A program made the position numbers and the translations under genes. Shown piece by piece: positions 20,618-30,988 of a stretch of DNA of 64,000 nucleotides; the stretch's first letter is position 1; each line of letters opens with the position of its first letter. The notes below the pieces were generated by a model. That model made no database searches. It saw only the letters and a program-made list of their open reading frames with translations, and had not been told where the DNA came from. The stretch covers positions 992,001 to 1,056,000 of the forward strand of contig JADJCP010000001.1 in assembly GCA_016703155.1 (NCBI GenBank), given 5' to 3'. Source of the stretch: Hydrogenophilales bacterium (GTDB lineage: Bacteria > Pseudomonadota > Gammaproteobacteria > Burkholderiales > Thiobacillaceae).

Positions 20618-21904
20618 TCACGATCCTACCAAGCACTTCTTGTGCGCTATGTGATATTCGAATTCCTTGCGGAAGTGCTGGATGAAGCTGTGTACCGGAC
20701 CGACCGCGGCGTCGCCCAGGGCGCAGATGGTGCGGCCGGCGATGTTGCCGCCGACGCTCATCAGCAGGTCCAGGTCTTCCGGGCGACCCTCGCCGTGCTC
20801 GATGCGCTTGATGACGCGGTACATCCAGCCGGTGCCCTCGCGGCAGGGTGTGCACTGGCCGCAGGACTCTTCGTAGTAAAAGTAGGCCAGACGCTCCAGC
20901 GCCTTGACCATGCAGACCGTCTCGTCCATGACGATGACCGCGCCGGAACCGAGCATGGAGCCGGCCTTGGCGATGGAGTCGAAGTCGAGAGTGCAATTCA
21001 TCATGATGTCGGCGGGCAATACCGGCGCTGAGGAACCGCCGGGGATCACCGCCTTCAACTTGTGCCCGTTGCGTACGCCGCCGGCCATTTCCAGCAGGTC
21101 GCCGAAGGGGGTGCCCAGAGGAATCTCGAAGTTGCCGGGATTGTTGACGTGCCCGGAGATCGAGAAGATCTTGGTGCCGCCGTTGTTGGGCTTGCCCAGT
21201 TCCAGGAAGGCCTGGCCGCCGTGGCGCAAAATCCAGGGGATCGACGCCAGGGTTTCGGTATTGTTGATCGTCGTCGGCTTGCCATATAGCCCGTAGCTCG
21301 CCGGGAACGGCGGCTTGAAGCGCGGCTGGCCCTTCTTGCCCTCGATGGATTCGAGCAAGGCGGTTTCTTCGCCGCAGATGTAGGCGCCGTAGCCCTGATG
21401 GGCATGCAGATCGAAATTCCAGCCCGAGCCGCAGATGTCATTGCCCAGAAAACCGGCGGCGCGCGCCTCGTCGAGCGCACGTTCCCAGGACTCGTAAAGC
21501 TCGAAGATCTCGCCGTGGATATAGTTGTAACCCGCCTTGGCGCCCAGGGTGTAGCCGGCGATGACCATGCCCTCGATGAGCTGATGCGGGTTGAACTCGA
21601 TGATGTCGCGGTCCTTGAAGGTGCCCGGCTCGCCCTCGTCGGTGTTGCAGACGATGTATTTGTCGCCGGCATAGTTGCGCGGCATGAACGACCACTTCAG
21701 GCCGGTCGGGAAGCCCGCGCCGCCACGGCCGCGCAGCGCTGAGAGCTTCACCTGCTCGATGATCTGTTCCGCCGGCGTCTTCTCGGCGAGGATCTTCTTC
21801 AGCACCTCGTAGCCGCCGTTGGCGACGTAGGTGGCCAGCGAGCCCGGATTCGGGTGATCGAGGGTCCACATGCAGACCTTGGGGCCGGTGTATAGCGCGC
21901 TCAT
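20618..21904 (-). CDS. nuoF: NADH-quinone oxidoreductase subunit F
   Basis: NADH-binding, FMN-containing subunit, 428 residues. FMN/NADH site [17 protein letters not shown] is near residue 60-80, [18 protein letters not shown] is near 180, and the N3 [4Fe-4S] cluster motif [12 protein letters not shown] is near 350. The start overlaps the nuoE stop by four bases. It is distantly related to the RnfC-like protein at the left end of the window, which shares the NADH/FMN fold. Confidence 0.96.
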   Translation of the reverse strand: MSALYTGPKVCMWTLDHPNPGSLATYVANGGYEVLKKILAEKTPAEQIIEQVKLSALRGRGGAGFPTGLKWSFMPRNYAGDKYIVCNTDEGEPGTFKDRDIIEFNPHQLIEGMVIAGYTLGAKAGYNYIHGEIFELYESWERALDEARAAGFLGNDICGSGWNFDLHAHQGYGAYICGEETALLESIEGKKGQPRFKPPFPASYGLYGKPTTINNTETLASIPWILRHGGQAFLELGKPNNGGTKIFSISGHVNNPGNFEIPLGTPFGDLLEMAGGVRNGHKLKAVIPGGSSAPVLPADIMMNCTLDFDSIAKAGSMLGSGAVIVMDETVCMVKALERLAYFYYEESCGQCTPCREGTGWMYRVIKRIEHGEGRPEDLDLLMSVGGNIAGRTICALGDAAVGPVHSFIQHFRKEFEYHIAHKKCLVGS

Positions 21905-22377
21905 TTCAGCTCATCCAGCAGCTTGTCGACGGTTTCCGGCGACAGATGGGTATGCATCTTGTGGTTGTTGTGCAGGCACAGCGGACCCGAGCCGCAGGTG
22001 CCGAAGCACTCGCCTTCCTTGAGGGTGAAGCGGCCGTCCGGCGTGGTCTCGCCGAAGCCGATACCCAGCTTCTGCTTCAGGTAATCGGCCACCGTGTCGG
22101 CGCCCTGCAACTGGCAGGGCAGGTTGGTGCAGACGGTGATCTTGTGGCGACCGCAAGGCGACAACTCGTACATGTTGTAGAAGGTCGCGACCTCGTAGAC
22201 GGCGATGGCCGGCATGCCCAAATAGTCGGCGACAAACTCGATGGTTTCGGTGGCCAGCCAGCCCTTTTCGACCTGGGCGATGCGCAGCGCGGCCATGACG
22301 GCGGACTGCTTCTGGTCGACCGGGTACTTGGCGACTTCCTTGTCGATCCCGGCCAGGGATTCTGCGGATAAAGTCAT
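21901..22377 (-). CDS. nuoE: NADH-quinone oxidoreductase subunit E
   Basis: Thioredoxin-like [2Fe-2S] subunit of the NADH dehydrogenase module, 158 residues. The four cluster cysteines lie in [10 protein letters not shown] and [11 protein letters not shown]. Its ATG overlaps the nuoD stop and its stop overlaps the nuoF start, each by four bases, so the C-D-E-F-G block is tightly coupled apart from the disturbed nuoC/nuoD junction. Confidence 0.96.
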   Translation of the reverse strand: MTLSAESLAGIDKEVAKYPVDQKQSAVMAALRIAQVEKGWLATETIEFVADYLGMPAIAVYEVATFYNMYELSPCGRHKITVCTNLPCQLQGADTVADYLKQKLGIGFGETTPDGRFTLKEGECFGTCGSGPLCLHNNHKMHTHLSPETVDKLLDELK

Positions 22378-23627
22378 CGATCGATGTCCCCGAAAACGAT
22401 GTCCATGGTGCCGATGATGGCGACCACATCGGCGATCATCAGGCCGCGCGCCATTTCATCCATGGCGGCGAGGTGAGCGAAACCGGGGGCGCGCAGCTTC
22501 AGTCGGTAGGGTTTGTTGGCGCCGTCGGAGATCAGATAAACGCCGAATTCGCCCTTGGAATGCTCCACCGCCGCATAGGCTTCGCCCTCGGGCACGTGCA
22601 TGCCTTCGGTGAACAGCTTGAAGTGGTGGATCAGCTCTTCCATGTTCGACTTCATGGACTCGCGCGACGGCGGCGCCACCTTGTGGTCGGCGGTGATGAC
22701 CGGGCCGGGATTCTTCTTCAGCCAATCGACGCACTGGGCAATGATCCGGTTCGACTGGCGCATCTCTTCCATGCGCACCAAATAGCGGTCGTAGCAATCT
22801 CCGGTGCGGCCCACCGGAATCTCGAAATCGACCTTGTCGTAGGCCGCGTAGGGCTGCATCTTGCGCAGATCCCAGGCCACCCCGGAACCGCGCAGCATGG
22901 GACCGGTGAAGCCCAGGGCCTTGCAGCGGTCGGCGTCGACCACGGCGATGCCGACGGTGCGCTGTTTCCAGATACGGTTGTCGGTGAGCAGGGTCTCGTA
23001 CTCATCCATGCAAGTCGGGAAACGCTTGGTGAAGTCTTCGACAAAATCGAGTAACGAGCCCTGGCGCGGTGCGTTCAGGCGCTCGCAATCGGCTGCGCTC
23101 TTGTAGCGGTTCGGCTGGTATTTCGGCATGCTGTCCGGCAGGTCGCGGTAGACACCGCCCGGACGGTAATAGGCGGCATGCATGCGCGCCCCGGTGACCG
23201 CCTCGTAGACATCCATGAGGTCTTCACGCTCACGGAAGGCGTAGATGAAGATGGTCATGGCGCCGATGTCCAGCCCGTGGGTTCCGAGCCAGAGCAGGTG
23301 ATTCATGATGCGGGTGATCTCGTCGAACATTACCCGGATGTACTGCGCCCGGATCGGCACCTCGACGCCCAGCAACCTTTCGATCGCCATGCAGTAGGCA
23401 TGCTCGTTCATCATCATGGACATGTAGTCCAGACGATCCATGTAGGGCACGGACTGCAGGAAGGTCCGGGTTTCGGCGAGCTTCTCGGTACCGCGATGCA
23501 GCAGGCCAATATGCGGATCGGCGCGCTCGATGACCTCGCCGTCGAGTTCCAGCACCAGGCGCAGCACGCCGTGCGCGGCGGGATGCTGCGGGCCAAAATT
23601 GAGCGTGTAATTCCTGATTTCGGCCAT
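22374..23627 (-). CDS. nuoD: NADH-quinone oxidoreductase subunit D
   Basis: 49-kDa-type subunit that forms the quinone-binding cavity with NuoB, about 417 residues. Family stretches include [22 protein letters not shown] near the N-terminus, [11 protein letters not shown], and the C-terminal D..FGDIDR end. The start is ATG 23627 ([11 protein letters not shown]), with GAGGTG upstream. The gene does not abut nuoC as usual: 138 bases separate them, containing a second, truncated copy of this gene's first ten codons and a palindrome. The coding region itself looks intact. Confidence 0.95.
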   Translation of the reverse strand: MAEIRNYTLNFGPQHPAAHGVLRLVLELDGEVIERADPHIGLLHRGTEKLAETRTFLQSVPYMDRLDYMSMMMNEHAYCMAIERLLGVEVPIRAQYIRVMFDEITRIMNHLLWLGTHGLDIGAMTIFIYAFREREDLMDVYEAVTGARMHAAYYRPGGVYRDLPDSMPKYQPNRYKSAADCERLNAPRQGSLLDFVEDFTKRFPTCMDEYETLLTDNRIWKQRTVGIAVVDADRCKALGFTGPMLRGSGVAWDLRKMQPYAAYDKVDFEIPVGRTGDCYDRYLVRMEEMRQSNRIIAQCVDWLKKNPGPVITADHKVAPPSRESMKSNMEELIHHFKLFTEGMHVPEGEAYAAVEHSKGEFGVYLISDGANKPYRLKLRAPGFAHLAAMDEMARGLMIADVVAIIGTMDIVFGDIDR

Positions 23628-23695
23628 GCTCAGCACACCTCTATCGAAGGCACGACACCGACGAACCGCTGACGCAGCTCAATTTCAGTGCAGGC

Positions 23696-23718
23696 TAACC
23701 TTTGCTCAGCAAAGGTTA
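23696..23718. repeat. Perfect 23-base palindrome in the nuoC-nuoD gap
   Basis: TAACCTTTGCT-C-AGCAAAGGTTA, an 11-base perfect inverted repeat with a one-base centre. As RNA it could form a hairpin between nuoC and nuoD. It is not followed by a T-run, so it is not a standard terminator; it may be part of inserted DNA. Confidence 0.75.
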
Positions 23719-23740
23719 AGCGCGCAGCGCGGCCGGAACT

Positions 23741-23772
23741 AAAATTCAGCGTGTAATTTCTGATCTCAGCCA
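23741..23772 (-). repeat. Truncated second copy of the nuoD 5' end
   Basis: These 32 bases match 23595-23626 (the first ten codons of nuoD) at 28 positions. Read on the minus strand both encode [10 protein letters not shown], and all four differences are at third codon positions and silent. This copy overlaps the nuoC stop (GGC TGA inside GTGGCTGAG), the normal way nuoC and nuoD join, so it looks like the ancestral nuoD start left behind upstream of an inserted or replaced nuoD. Confidence 0.8.
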
Positions 23773-24371
23773 CGGCCGGTCTCTCCGTAATTCTCTTCGC
23801 GGATGATGCGCGGCGTGACCTCGCGCGGGGCAATGCTCACCGGCTCGTAGACGACGCGCTTCAGTTCCGGGTCGTAGCGCATCTCGACATGGCCGGAGAC
23901 CGGGAAATCCTTGCGGAACGGGTGACCGATGAAGCCGTAGTCGGTCAGGATGCGGCGCAGATCGGGGTGGCCGTCGAACAGGATGCCGTAGAGATCGAAG
24001 GCTTCGCGCTCGAACCAGTTGGCGGCCGGCCAGACGTCGACCAGAGAGGCAATCATGGGCATCTCGTCGTCGGCGCAAAAGGCACGCACCCGGACACGAT
24101 GATTCTTGCGCACCGAGAGCAGATGCAGCACCACGGCAAAGCGGGCACCTTCCCAGGCACCCTCCTTGTAGGCGGAATAGTCGACGCCACAGAGGTCGAT
24201 GAGGGTATCGAAGCCCAGACCGGATTCGTCGCGCAAGCGCAGGGCGACGTCGACCCAGTCCTCCGGGGCAACCTCGATGGTGACCTCGTTCAGGGCCACG
24301 GTCTTGCCAACCAGTTGCTCGCCCAGGGTCTCTTCCAGGCGCGCGGCGATGGCTTCAGCGTTAAGAGGCAT
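23766..24371 (-). CDS. nuoC: NADH-quinone oxidoreductase subunit C
   Basis: 30-kDa subunit of the connecting arm of complex I, 201 residues. Conserved stretches are [47 protein letters not shown], and the C-terminal [11 protein letters not shown]. It starts at ATG 24371, 15 bases after the nuoB stop. Its stop codon lies within the leftover nuoD start described separately. Confidence 0.95.
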   Translation of the reverse strand: MPLNAEAIAARLEETLGEQLVGKTVALNEVTIEVAPEDWVDVALRLRDESGLGFDTLIDLCGVDYSAYKEGAWEGARFAVVLHLLSVRKNHRVRVRAFCADDEMPMIASLVDVWPAANWFEREAFDLYGILFDGHPDLRRILTDYGFIGHPFRKDFPVSGHVEMRYDPELKRVVYEPVSIAPREVTPRIIREENYGETGRG

Positions 24372-24386
24372 GATCTCCGGGAATCC

Positions 24387-24863
24387 TCAGCGGGCAATGG
24401 TGTTGGTACGGCGGATCTTGTTCTGCAGCTGGACCAGCCCGAACAACAAGGCCTCGGCCGTCGGCGGGCAGCCGGGCACGTAGACATCCACCGGAACGAT
24501 GCGGTCGCAACCGCGCACCACCGAATACGAATAATGGTAATAGCCGCCACCGTTGGCACAGGAGCCCATGGACAGCACCCAGCGGGGTTCGGCCATCTGG
24601 TCGTAGACCTTGCGCAAAGCCGGAGCCATCTTGTTGGTCAGTGTCCCGGCGACGATCATCAGATCGCTCTGTCGCGGGCTGGGCCGAAAGATGATGCCGA
24701 ACCGGTCGAGATCGTAGCGCGCGGCGCCGGCATGCATCATCTCGATGGCGCAGCAAGCCAGACCGAAGGTCATGGGCCACAACGAACCGGTCTTGGACCA
24801 GTTGATGACGGCATCGACGTTGGTGGTAACGAAGCCCTTTTCCAGGAGCCCTTCTATTCCCAT
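24387..24863 (-). CDS. nuoB: NADH-quinone oxidoreductase subunit B
   Basis: 20-kDa subunit with cluster N2, the last electron carrier before quinone; about 158 residues. The unusual vicinal cysteine pair is in [14 protein letters not shown], and the other ligands are in [35 protein letters not shown] pieces ([17 protein letters not shown]). The start [10 protein letters not shown] at 24863 is preferred over an upstream ATG because it overlaps the nuoA end in the usual way and has a purine-rich site before it. Confidence 0.95.
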   Translation of the reverse strand: MGIEGLLEKGFVTTNVDAVINWSKTGSLWPMTFGLACCAIEMMHAGAARYDLDRFGIIFRPSPRQSDLMIVAGTLTNKMAPALRKVYDQMAEPRWVLSMGSCANGGGYYHYSYSVVRGCDRIVPVDVYVPGCPPTAEALLFGLVQLQNKIRRTNTIAR

Positions 24864-25210
24864 TCCAGCGCCCCCTTCATCCATTCATACACGAAACCGA
24901 CAACCAGAATGGCCAGGAACATCACCATGGCCCAGAACCCGAAGGTACCCAGTTCCTCAAGCACCACCGCCCAGGGAAACAGGAAGGCGATCTCCAGATC
25001 GAACAGGATGAAGAGGATGGCGACCAGGTAATAGCGCACATCGAACTTCATGCGCGCATCTTCGAAGGCCTCGAAACCGCATTCGAAGGGAGACAGCTTT
25101 TCGGCATCGGGCCGATGCGGGCCGAGTATCCACCCCACCAGCATGGGGCCGAATCCCACCGCCAATCCGACCAGAATAAACAGCAATACCGGAAAGTAGT
25201 TACTTAGCAT
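24854..25210 (-). CDS. nuoA: NADH-quinone oxidoreductase subunit A
   Basis: Three-helix membrane subunit, 118 residues, first gene of the nuo operon. The conserved segment YECG-like [21 protein letters not shown] is present in pieces ([39 protein letters not shown]). The operon promoter should lie in 25211-25280, after the terminator that closes the upstream secG-tRNA unit; I cannot pick out convincing -35 and -10 boxes there. Confidence 0.95.
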   Translation of the reverse strand: MLSNYFPVLLFILVGLAVGFGPMLVGWILGPHRPDAEKLSPFECGFEAFEDARMKFDVRYYLVAILFILFDLEIAFLFPWAVVLEELGTFGFWAMVMFLAILVVGFVYEWMKGALEWE

Positions 25211-25280
25211 CGATCCCCCATGCGCAACGGCTCGCGCGGAATTCGAAGTCTATGCGGCGAGGCTTATGATGTCAACCCGA

Positions 25281-25317
25281 CAAAAACAAAAAAAGCCATT
25301 GATATCAATGGCTTATT
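25281..25317 (-). terminator. Rho-independent terminator after tRNA-Leu
   Basis: On the minus strand AAGCCATTGA-TA-TCAATGGCTT forms a ten-base-pair stem followed by TTTTTTG and more T. It lies between tRNA-Leu and nuoA and insulates the nuo promoter from tpiA-secG-tRNA transcription. Confidence 0.92.
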
Positions 25318-25349
25318 AAATGCGCGCGCAGCGGCATAAGGAAATTCGA

Positions 25350-25434
25350 TGGTGCCGACGGCGAGACTCGAACTCGCACGACTTTCGTCACTGCCCCCTC
25401 AAGACAGCGTGTCTACCAATTTCACCACGTCGGC
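25350..25434 (-). tRNA. tRNA-Leu (anticodon GAG), CCA encoded
   Basis: The minus strand reads GCCGACGTGGTGAAATTGG at the 5' end, an anticodon stem-loop with CTTGAGG (anticodon GAG), a long variable arm typical of tRNA-Leu, the T arm GTTCGAGTCTC, and an acceptor stem CGTCGGC followed by an encoded ACCA. It is 85 bases including CCA. A tRNA-Leu(GAG) after secG is a widely conserved proteobacterial arrangement. Confidence 0.95.
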
Positions 25435-25463
25435 GTGGCGGGATGCATGACGCATCCCAGCAA

Positions 25464-25820
25464 TTACTTCGGGATTGCTCCCGATTTGTCGGCATCCTGC
25501 TGCACCGGGGCTGCGGGCATCGGCGAAGCCGGTTGCGCGGGGGCCAGTGGCTGTGCCGGGGTTGCCAAAGGGGCCGCCGGCTGCTCAGCCGGCTTGCTGG
25601 AGAGATATGCCAGGGACATGCTGGTCAGAAAAAACAACGCCGCGAGGACGGCGGTGCTGCGACTCAAAAAATTCGCCGACCCGGTGGCGCCAAAGAGGCT
25701 GCCGGAGGAACCGCTGCCGAAGGCCGCCCCCATATCTGCGCCCTTGCCGTGCTGCAGCAGAACCAAGCCGATGACGCCAGCGGCGACCAGCACGTGCACC
25801 ATCCAAAGCATGAATTGCAT
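25464..25820 (-). CDS. secG: Preprotein translocase subunit SecG
   Basis: Two-helix membrane subunit of the SecYEG channel, 118 residues. Helix 1 is MLWMVHVLVAAGVIGLVLLQ, then the conserved cytoplasmic loop HGKGADMGAAFGSGSSGSLFG, then helix 2 near residues 52-70. The C-terminal 45 residues are a Pro/Ala-rich tail that varies between species. It follows tpiA by four bases and precedes tRNA-Leu, as in many proteobacteria. Confidence 0.95.
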   Translation of the reverse strand: MQFMLWMVHVLVAAGVIGLVLLQHGKGADMGAAFGSGSSGSLFGATGSANFLSRSTAVLAALFFLTSMSLAYLSSKPAEQPAAPLATPAQPLAPAQPASPMPAAPVQQDADKSGAIPK

Positions 25821-25824
25821 AATC

Positions 25825-26571
25825 TCACCCCGCCCGGCAAATCGCCAGGAATTCGTCCGCGACCAGCGCCGCGCCGCCGATCAGGCCGCCGTCGATATCC
25901 GGCTGGCCAAGCAGTTCCCTGGCATTGGCGGCCTTCATGCTGCCGCCATATTGAATAATCAAACCCTCAGCCACGGCACCGTTCAGCGCGCGAATCTTGC
26001 CACGGATGAAGGCATGTACCGCCTGGGCCTGCTCCGGCGATGCCGTCTTGCCAGTGCCGATCGCCCAGACCGGCTCGTAAGCCACGACGGCCTTAGCCAG
26101 CGACGCCACGCCTGCCCTGTTCAACACGGCATCGAGCTGATGCCCGACCACCGCTTCGGTGATCCCGGCCTCGCGTTCCGCCAGGGTTTCGCCGACACAC
26201 AGGATCGGCACCAGGTCGGCGGCTTGCGCGGCGGCATATTTCTCGGCGACGATTTCATTGGACTCACCATAGATGGCGCGCCGCTCGGAATGACCGACGA
26301 TGACGTATTTGCAGCCGAAGTCCTTGAGCATGCTCGCCGACACTTCACCGGTGTACGCGCCCTTGGCATGCTGGCTCATGTTTTGCGCGCCCCAGGCGAT
26401 GGCGGAACCGGCCAGCCTGACCTGGAGTTGCGCCAGATAGGGGAACGGCGCGCATACGGCCACATCCGCCTTGACGTCGGCCATGCCCGCCAGAATGGCT
26501 GACAGCAAGGACTCGTTCTCGGACAGACTGCCGTGCATCTTCCAGTTGCCGGCGACCAGCGTGCGACGCAT
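25825..26571 (-). CDS. tpiA: Triosephosphate isomerase
   Basis: Glycolytic/gluconeogenic TIM-barrel enzyme interconverting dihydroxyacetone phosphate and glyceraldehyde 3-phosphate, 248 residues. Catalytic pieces are visible: Asn/Lys in AGNWKMHGS, His in IVGHSERR, Glu in [11 protein letters not shown], and the phosphate loop [12 protein letters not shown]. The start [11 protein letters not shown] at 26571 is chosen on family length; the frame stays open 18 codons further up. Tightly linked to secG. Confidence 0.96.
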   Translation of the reverse strand: MRRTLVAGNWKMHGSLSENESLLSAILAGMADVKADVAVCAPFPYLAQLQVRLAGSAIAWGAQNMSQHAKGAYTGEVSASMLKDFGCKYVIVGHSERRAIYGESNEIVAEKYAAAQAADLVPILCVGETLAEREAGITEAVVGHQLDAVLNRAGVASLAKAVVAYEPVWAIGTGKTASPEQAQAVHAFIRGKIRALNGAVAEGLIIQYGGSMKAANARELLGQPDIDGGLIGGAALVADEFLAICRAG

Positions 26572-26659
26572 AGGAACCCCCTCAAGAAAGTCCGCGATAG
26601 TAGCGGTTTCCCCTCGCCGGGTCAATCCGCGCGCCAGGCAAACGCGTCCTGGACCGGCT

Positions 26660-27136
26660 TCAGTCGGCGGGTACGGCGGTGGCCCACACCTGACCGGTCT
26701 GATCCGTCGCTTCGATACGCTGGTAGTCGCCGCCAGGCAGCGCCAGCAGCAAACACGGCCGGGTAATCACCTGCGCCGTCATGCCCCCGGGCGCGGCGGT
26801 TTCCAGACTCAGCGACGCCACGCCCATGTTCACGGTAAGCGTCGGGCTGGCCAGCCGCACGCGATAACCGGCGGTAGGCTTCTCGGCATCCGCGAGGAAC
26901 AGTATCCGCTGATTCCGGAAATCGACGCTCGGCGCGGCACCCGTTTCAGGGGCATTGCGCAGGCTTTGCCACAGGCCACCCAATGCGGCCTGATCGCGCA
27001 CCACCAGTGCCTGACGCTCCTTATCGCCCGGACAATAAGCGGACTCGTGCAGCACCTCGATGCCGGCGCAACCGCTAACGGCCAAGGGTGCGCAACAGAT
27101 GGCCAGGATGCGGGCAATCGATTTCCGGCGGCTCAT
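26660..27136 (-). CDS. PrcB-like lipoprotein
   Basis: A 158-residue probable lipoprotein: signal peptide ending in LAVSGC (Cys near 23). The C-terminal half resembles the PrcB C-terminal domain, best seen in [11 protein letters not shown] and the final beta-rich stretch. PrcB proteins accompany secreted proteases (in Treponema a subtilisin-like complex). Here the start overlaps the stop of the subtilase gene by four bases, so the pair is translationally coupled, which supports a protease-partner role. Family assignment is by motif only. Confidence 0.6.
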   Translation of the reverse strand: MSRRKSIARILAICCAPLAVSGCAGIEVLHESAYCPGDKERQALVVRDQAALGGLWQSLRNAPETGAAPSVDFRNQRILFLADAEKPTAGYRVRLASPTLTVNMGVASLSLETAAPGGMTAQVITRPCLLLALPGGDYQRIEATDQTGQVWATAVPAD

Positions 27137-29701
27137 TGACTGACTCCCTTGCTTGTGGCGCGTCCGTCATGACGCAACTTGAAACGATCCCTGGACTCGC
27201 TTAGCGCCAGCGTTGAGGGGCTGGAAACCAGACCAGCCGTGAAATCCAGACCTTGACGGCTGCCGCTGACTTGCAGGGTGGTCGGGGTGCCCAACGTGGG
27301 GTAGGCGCCGCAAACTTCGCCGTCGTCGCAGATGAAATCGTCCCAATCCGAGTCGGTGCCCGCGAAAACGTAGTAAGTCCCGGCAGCCACGCCATCGAAT
27401 CGATAGGCATATTTTCCATTTGTACCGTTGATGGCGATTTGCTGGACCATCTCTGAATTGCCATCCAGCAGCAACACCCAGTAGCGTCCGCTATTGGCCT
27501 GTACCGGCCCGGTGCCGACCTGCATCGTTACAGGCACCCTCAGCGTCGTACCGGTGTTGGTGGTTACCGTCACCGTCGCGGAATAGCTGCCGGCGCTCAA
27601 ACCGGCCCGGCTGATGCTCACGGTGTAGCTCCCCAGGCGATTGCCATCGACCGTACCCGGAGTCACCGTCAGCCAGGATTCATCGCTGCCGACCCCCGTC
27701 ACCGACAAGCTGCCACTGCCCAGTTTGGTCAGGTCGATGGTGGATGTAGTCAAGCTCGCCCCGAAGTCGACCCGGCCAGGAGTCGCGTTCAAGGCGGCCG
27801 AGGCCACGCCGGACGCCGCGCTCTGGGCGGCAAGCACGGCCTTGGCGGCATCGATCAGGCCCCAGCCGAAAACGTCGTCACGTCCCGCGGTCCCCAGATC
27901 GCTGGTCAACAAACCGCTGGCGAGCATGGCATCCAGTTCAGCCGGGGTCAGTCCGGGGTGTACCGCCTTCATGAGGGCGACCACGCCTGCCATGTGCGGC
28001 GAAGCCATGGACGTACCCTGATAGAAGCGATAGTCCGGGGCGCCGGTGCTGCTGACCAAGGTCCTCAGAAGGCCATCGGCGTAGCCATCGGCATTGCTGT
28101 CGCGCTGCGGCGACGTCCACCTTGCCGCCATAGTTTGAATACGGCGCGCGCTTCCGCTCCATGTCCACGGCGCTCACCGACACCACGCCATCGTATGAAG
28201 CCGGGTAACCCAACTGGCTGCTGTTTTCGTTGCCGGCGGCGGCGATGACGATCACTCCGGCGGCACGCACCTGGTTGAACAGCGTCTGTTCGGCGGCCGA
28301 ATAGCAGTTCTGGCAACCCAGACTCAGGTTGATGATATCGGCGCGCTTGGTCGGCAGTGTGCCGGAGTCGTTGGACAGACCGGCGGCATAGCGTATGCCT
28401 TGCAGAACATCATAGGAACTGCCGCCACCCTTGCCGATCACCCGTGCCGGCATGATCTTCGCCCCCCAGGAAACACCCGTGACGCCGACACCGTTGTTGC
28501 TGCCGGCCGCGACCGTGCCGGACACATGCGTCCCGTGCCAGGAACTCGACGAGGGCGTGCTCTCGTCACCCGCGTCGTTGGCATTGGGGTCTATGCCGTC
28601 GCCATCGTTGGAGGACGTTGTCCGGCTGATGAAGTCGTAGCCGACGACATTGCCGGCGCCATCGCGCAGCAAATTGTTCGACAGGTCGGTATGCGCCAGC
28701 AGGACGCCGGTATCGACCACGGCGACGACCACGCTGCCGCTCGACGGCGTCCCGGTGGTCACGTCCCAGGCCTGCGGCAGGTTGATCAGCGGGTAATGCC
28801 ACTGCAAGCCGTAATAGGGGTCGTTCGGGGTCTTTTGCGCCTTGACCACATAGTTCGGATCGGCGCTGCGTACATCGGCGCGGCCCTGCATGGCCTTGAT
28901 GCGGTAGAGCGTGCTCAGCTTGGCGGCCTGCTCGGGGCTCATGTGCGTTCCGGCCAAGGGCTCGGGTAGGCTCCCGGTATCCGCCACGGCGGTGCGCGGC
29001 CCGGCGAATGAGACCAGCATGGGGCGATCCGGCACACCGGCCTTGACCTGGTAACCCAGGGCGGCGACACCACCGGCTGCGGTAACCACAGCTTCCTGGA
29101 ATTGCACCACCGCTTCGTCGGGCAGGAACTCGCTGGCCAGTCTCAATGTCGACGCCGGCACCACGCCCGTGCCGATGGCCAGGACATAGTTGGACTTTCC
29201 GGAGAAGGCATTGACGCGCACGAAATAGCGGCCCGAGGCTACCGCCGTCACCGTCTCGAAACGTGCCACACCGAGGGAGGTATCGATCAACGCACCACTA
29301 CCGTCGTACAAACCCAGATCGATGTCCGCGGTTGGCGTGTTCACCACTTCCAGATTGATCGTCTGGCCGGCGACCAGATCGACGGCATAGACATCGTCGG
29401 GGTCGGCGGTCACGGTGAAGCGATCGCTAAGGCTGAAGGTTGGGGTGGCGGTCACGAAACCGCCGACCATAACGGGGTTGCCGATGGCCTGGGCCGTGGC
29501 GACAGTGTTGTTGCTGACGTAAACCGAGTCGGGATCGTTGGTATCGGTATCGACGGCGACGTTGCTGGCGGCGGTTACCGTGCCGCTGATACTGAAGGTG
29601 TCCGTACCTGGGGGGGGAGCCTCGTCACCGCCATCGCCACCGCCACAGGCAGCCAGCAGAATCGCAGGCAACAAAACTTGGAATAAAAAACGGATATGCA
29701 T
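27133..29701 (-). pseudogene. Subtilisin-like serine protease lipoprotein, frame-disrupted
   Basis: Exported peptidase S8 family protein. The N-terminus is a lipoprotein signal (LLPAILLAACGGG), followed by a pre-peptidase beta domain (about 70-170), an inhibitor-like propeptide, and the protease domain with Asp in VAVVDTGVLLAHTD, His in SSWHGTHVSGTVA and, in the other frame, Ser in GTSMASPHMAGVVALM. After the protease come beta-sandwich repeats. The frame breaks near 28101-28112 between KVDVAA and RDSNADGYADG, where the usual Pro-Gly-Gly piece is also missing, so a small deletion rather than one base is likely. Together the frames give roughly 850 residues. ATG 29701 is chosen over the GTG at 29710. 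It is coupled to a PrcB-like lipoprotein gene. Confidence 0.8.
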
Positions 29702-29812
29702 GAAGACCACCCCAGTTGGATACGGCTATCGGATGGCCCAATTGTTGTCCGGCTGCAGACGCCGATCAAGCCATATTTTCACGGCTCGCGGCGGGGCAGC
29801 AGCGACGCCCGA

Positions 29813-30055
29813 TCAGTCGTCGCTGCTTTGCAGGAACTTCTGCAGACGCCGCTCGGCGACATGCCGGTCGAAACGCCAATCCGCCATCACCTCCAGCGCC
29901 AGCTCGAAGGCCTTGGACTTCATGCCGAAGATTCGGTGCAGATCGAACGTGGTCTCGGCTTCCAACGCCGCGCAGAACTCACTGAGGATGATCGACTCCT
30001 CGGTGTCCGGGTTGTTTTTGATGTACTTCGCTACATTTTTGATCGCGTTGGCCAT
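29813..30055 (-). CDS. Small 80-residue protein of unknown function, next to pst genes
   Basis: An 80-residue, mostly helical, charged protein (MANAIKNVAKYIKNNPDTEE start, AERRLQKFLQSSDD end), with no membrane segment, signal or Cys. A clear AAGGA lies nine bases before the ATG. It follows pstB on the same strand after 129 bases, a place where phoU often sits, but at this length it is not PhoU. Upstream is a sequence that matches 12 of 14 Pho-box positions, overlapping a hairpin. I do not recognise the family; a small phosphate-stress protein is a fair guess from context. Confidence 0.7.
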   Translation of the reverse strand: MANAIKNVAKYIKNNPDTEESIILSEFCAALEAETTFDLHRIFGMKSKAFELALEVMADWRFDRHVAERRLQKFLQSSDD

Positions 30056-30136
30056 TTCGCTATTCCTTCACACGGTTTCAACAGACTGCGCCGACAACAA
30101 GCGCAGCGCATGGTACCGCTTTCGCCACAAACGAAG

Positions 30137-30154
30137 GTTACAGTTCGGTGACAA
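30137..30154 (-). promoter_or_regulatory. Candidate Pho box overlapping a stem-loop after pstB
   Basis: Minus strand TTGTCAC-CGAA-CTGTAAC matches 12 of 14 Pho-box positions and could serve the 80-residue gene 82 bases downstream. The same bases also lie in a perfect hairpin GTTCGGT-TGTC-ACCGAAC that could end or protect the pst mRNA, so the match may be a by-product. No good -10 hexamer is at the expected spacing. Confidence 0.4.
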
Positions 30155-30184
30155 CCGAACGGCCGGAAAACCCAGCCAGGCGAT

Positions 30185-30973
30185 TTAGCCGAAGCGACCG
30201 GTGATGTAATCCTCGGTTTGCTTGACCTTGGGTTTGACGAACAACTCGTCGGTCCGGCCGAACTCGATCAACTCGCCCAGGTACATGAAGGCGGTGTAAT
30301 CGGAGATACGCGCCGCCTGCTGCATGTTGTGGGTAACGATGGCAATCGTGTAGTCGTTCTTCAACTCGTCGACCAGTTCCTCGACCTTGGCCGTGGAAAT
30401 CGGATCCAGAGCCGAAGTCGGCTCGTCCAGCAGAACGATGTCCGGCTTGACCGCGATGGTGCGGGCAATGCACAGACGCTGTTGCTGACCGCCGGAGAGC
30501 GACAGACCGCTTTGTTGCAGCTTGTCCTTGGTTTCCTCCCAGATGGCCGCCTTGCGCAGTGCCCATTCAACCCGCGCGTCCATGTCGGCTTTACCCAGCT
30601 TTTCATACAGGCGTATCCCGAAAGCGATGTTTTCGTAGATGGTCATCGGGAACGGCGTCGGCTTCTGGAACACCATGCCGATCTTGGCGCGCACCAGGTT
30701 CACATCCTGCTTTTTGTCGAGCAGGTTCTTGCCCTGGAAGTTGATCTGGCCCTCGGCACGCTGACCGGGGTACAGGTCATACATGCGATTGAAGGTACGC
30801 AACAAGGTTGACTTGCCGCAACCGGACGGACCGATGAACGCCGTGACATGGTTGCGGGCGATGTCGAGGTTGACGTTCTTCAGGCCCTGAAAGCTGCCGT
30901 AATAAAAATCCAGCTTGCGCACCTGCAAGACCGACTCTTCGGCGATTTGGACGATATGTTGTTGCTCGGACAT
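30185..30973 (-). CDS. pstB: Phosphate ABC transporter ATP-binding protein
   Basis: ATPase of the high-affinity phosphate importer, 262 residues. Walker [11 protein letters not shown]-loop region [16 protein letters not shown], signature [13 protein letters not shown], and Walker [13 protein letters not shown] followed by the switch His in IVTHNM are all intact; the [12 protein letters not shown] stretch is specific to PstB. It lies 15 bases after pstA. No phoU, phoB or phoR gene is in the window. Confidence 0.96.
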   Translation of the reverse strand: MSEQQHIVQIAEESVLQVRKLDFYYGSFQGLKNVNLDIARNHVTAFIGPSGCGKSTLLRTFNRMYDLYPGQRAEGQINFQGKNLLDKKQDVNLVRAKIGMVFQKPTPFPMTIYENIAFGIRLYEKLGKADMDARVEWALRKAAIWEETKDKLQQSGLSLSGGQQQRLCIARTIAVKPDIVLLDEPTSALDPISTAKVEELVDELKNDYTIAIVTHNMQQAARISDYTAFMYLGELIEFGRTDELFVKPKVKQTEDYITGRFG

Positions 30974-30988
30974 GCGAGGCTCCGGGAA

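Noticed and set aside
18298..20685. Plus-strand open frame of 795 codons opposite nuoG
   Set aside because: Antisense shadow of a high-GC gene; nuoG cluster motifs on the minus strand explain the region.
23630..23833. Small 67-codon open frame across the nuoC-nuoD gap
   Set aside because: It merely reads through the leftover nuoD start and the palindrome; no independent gene is supported.
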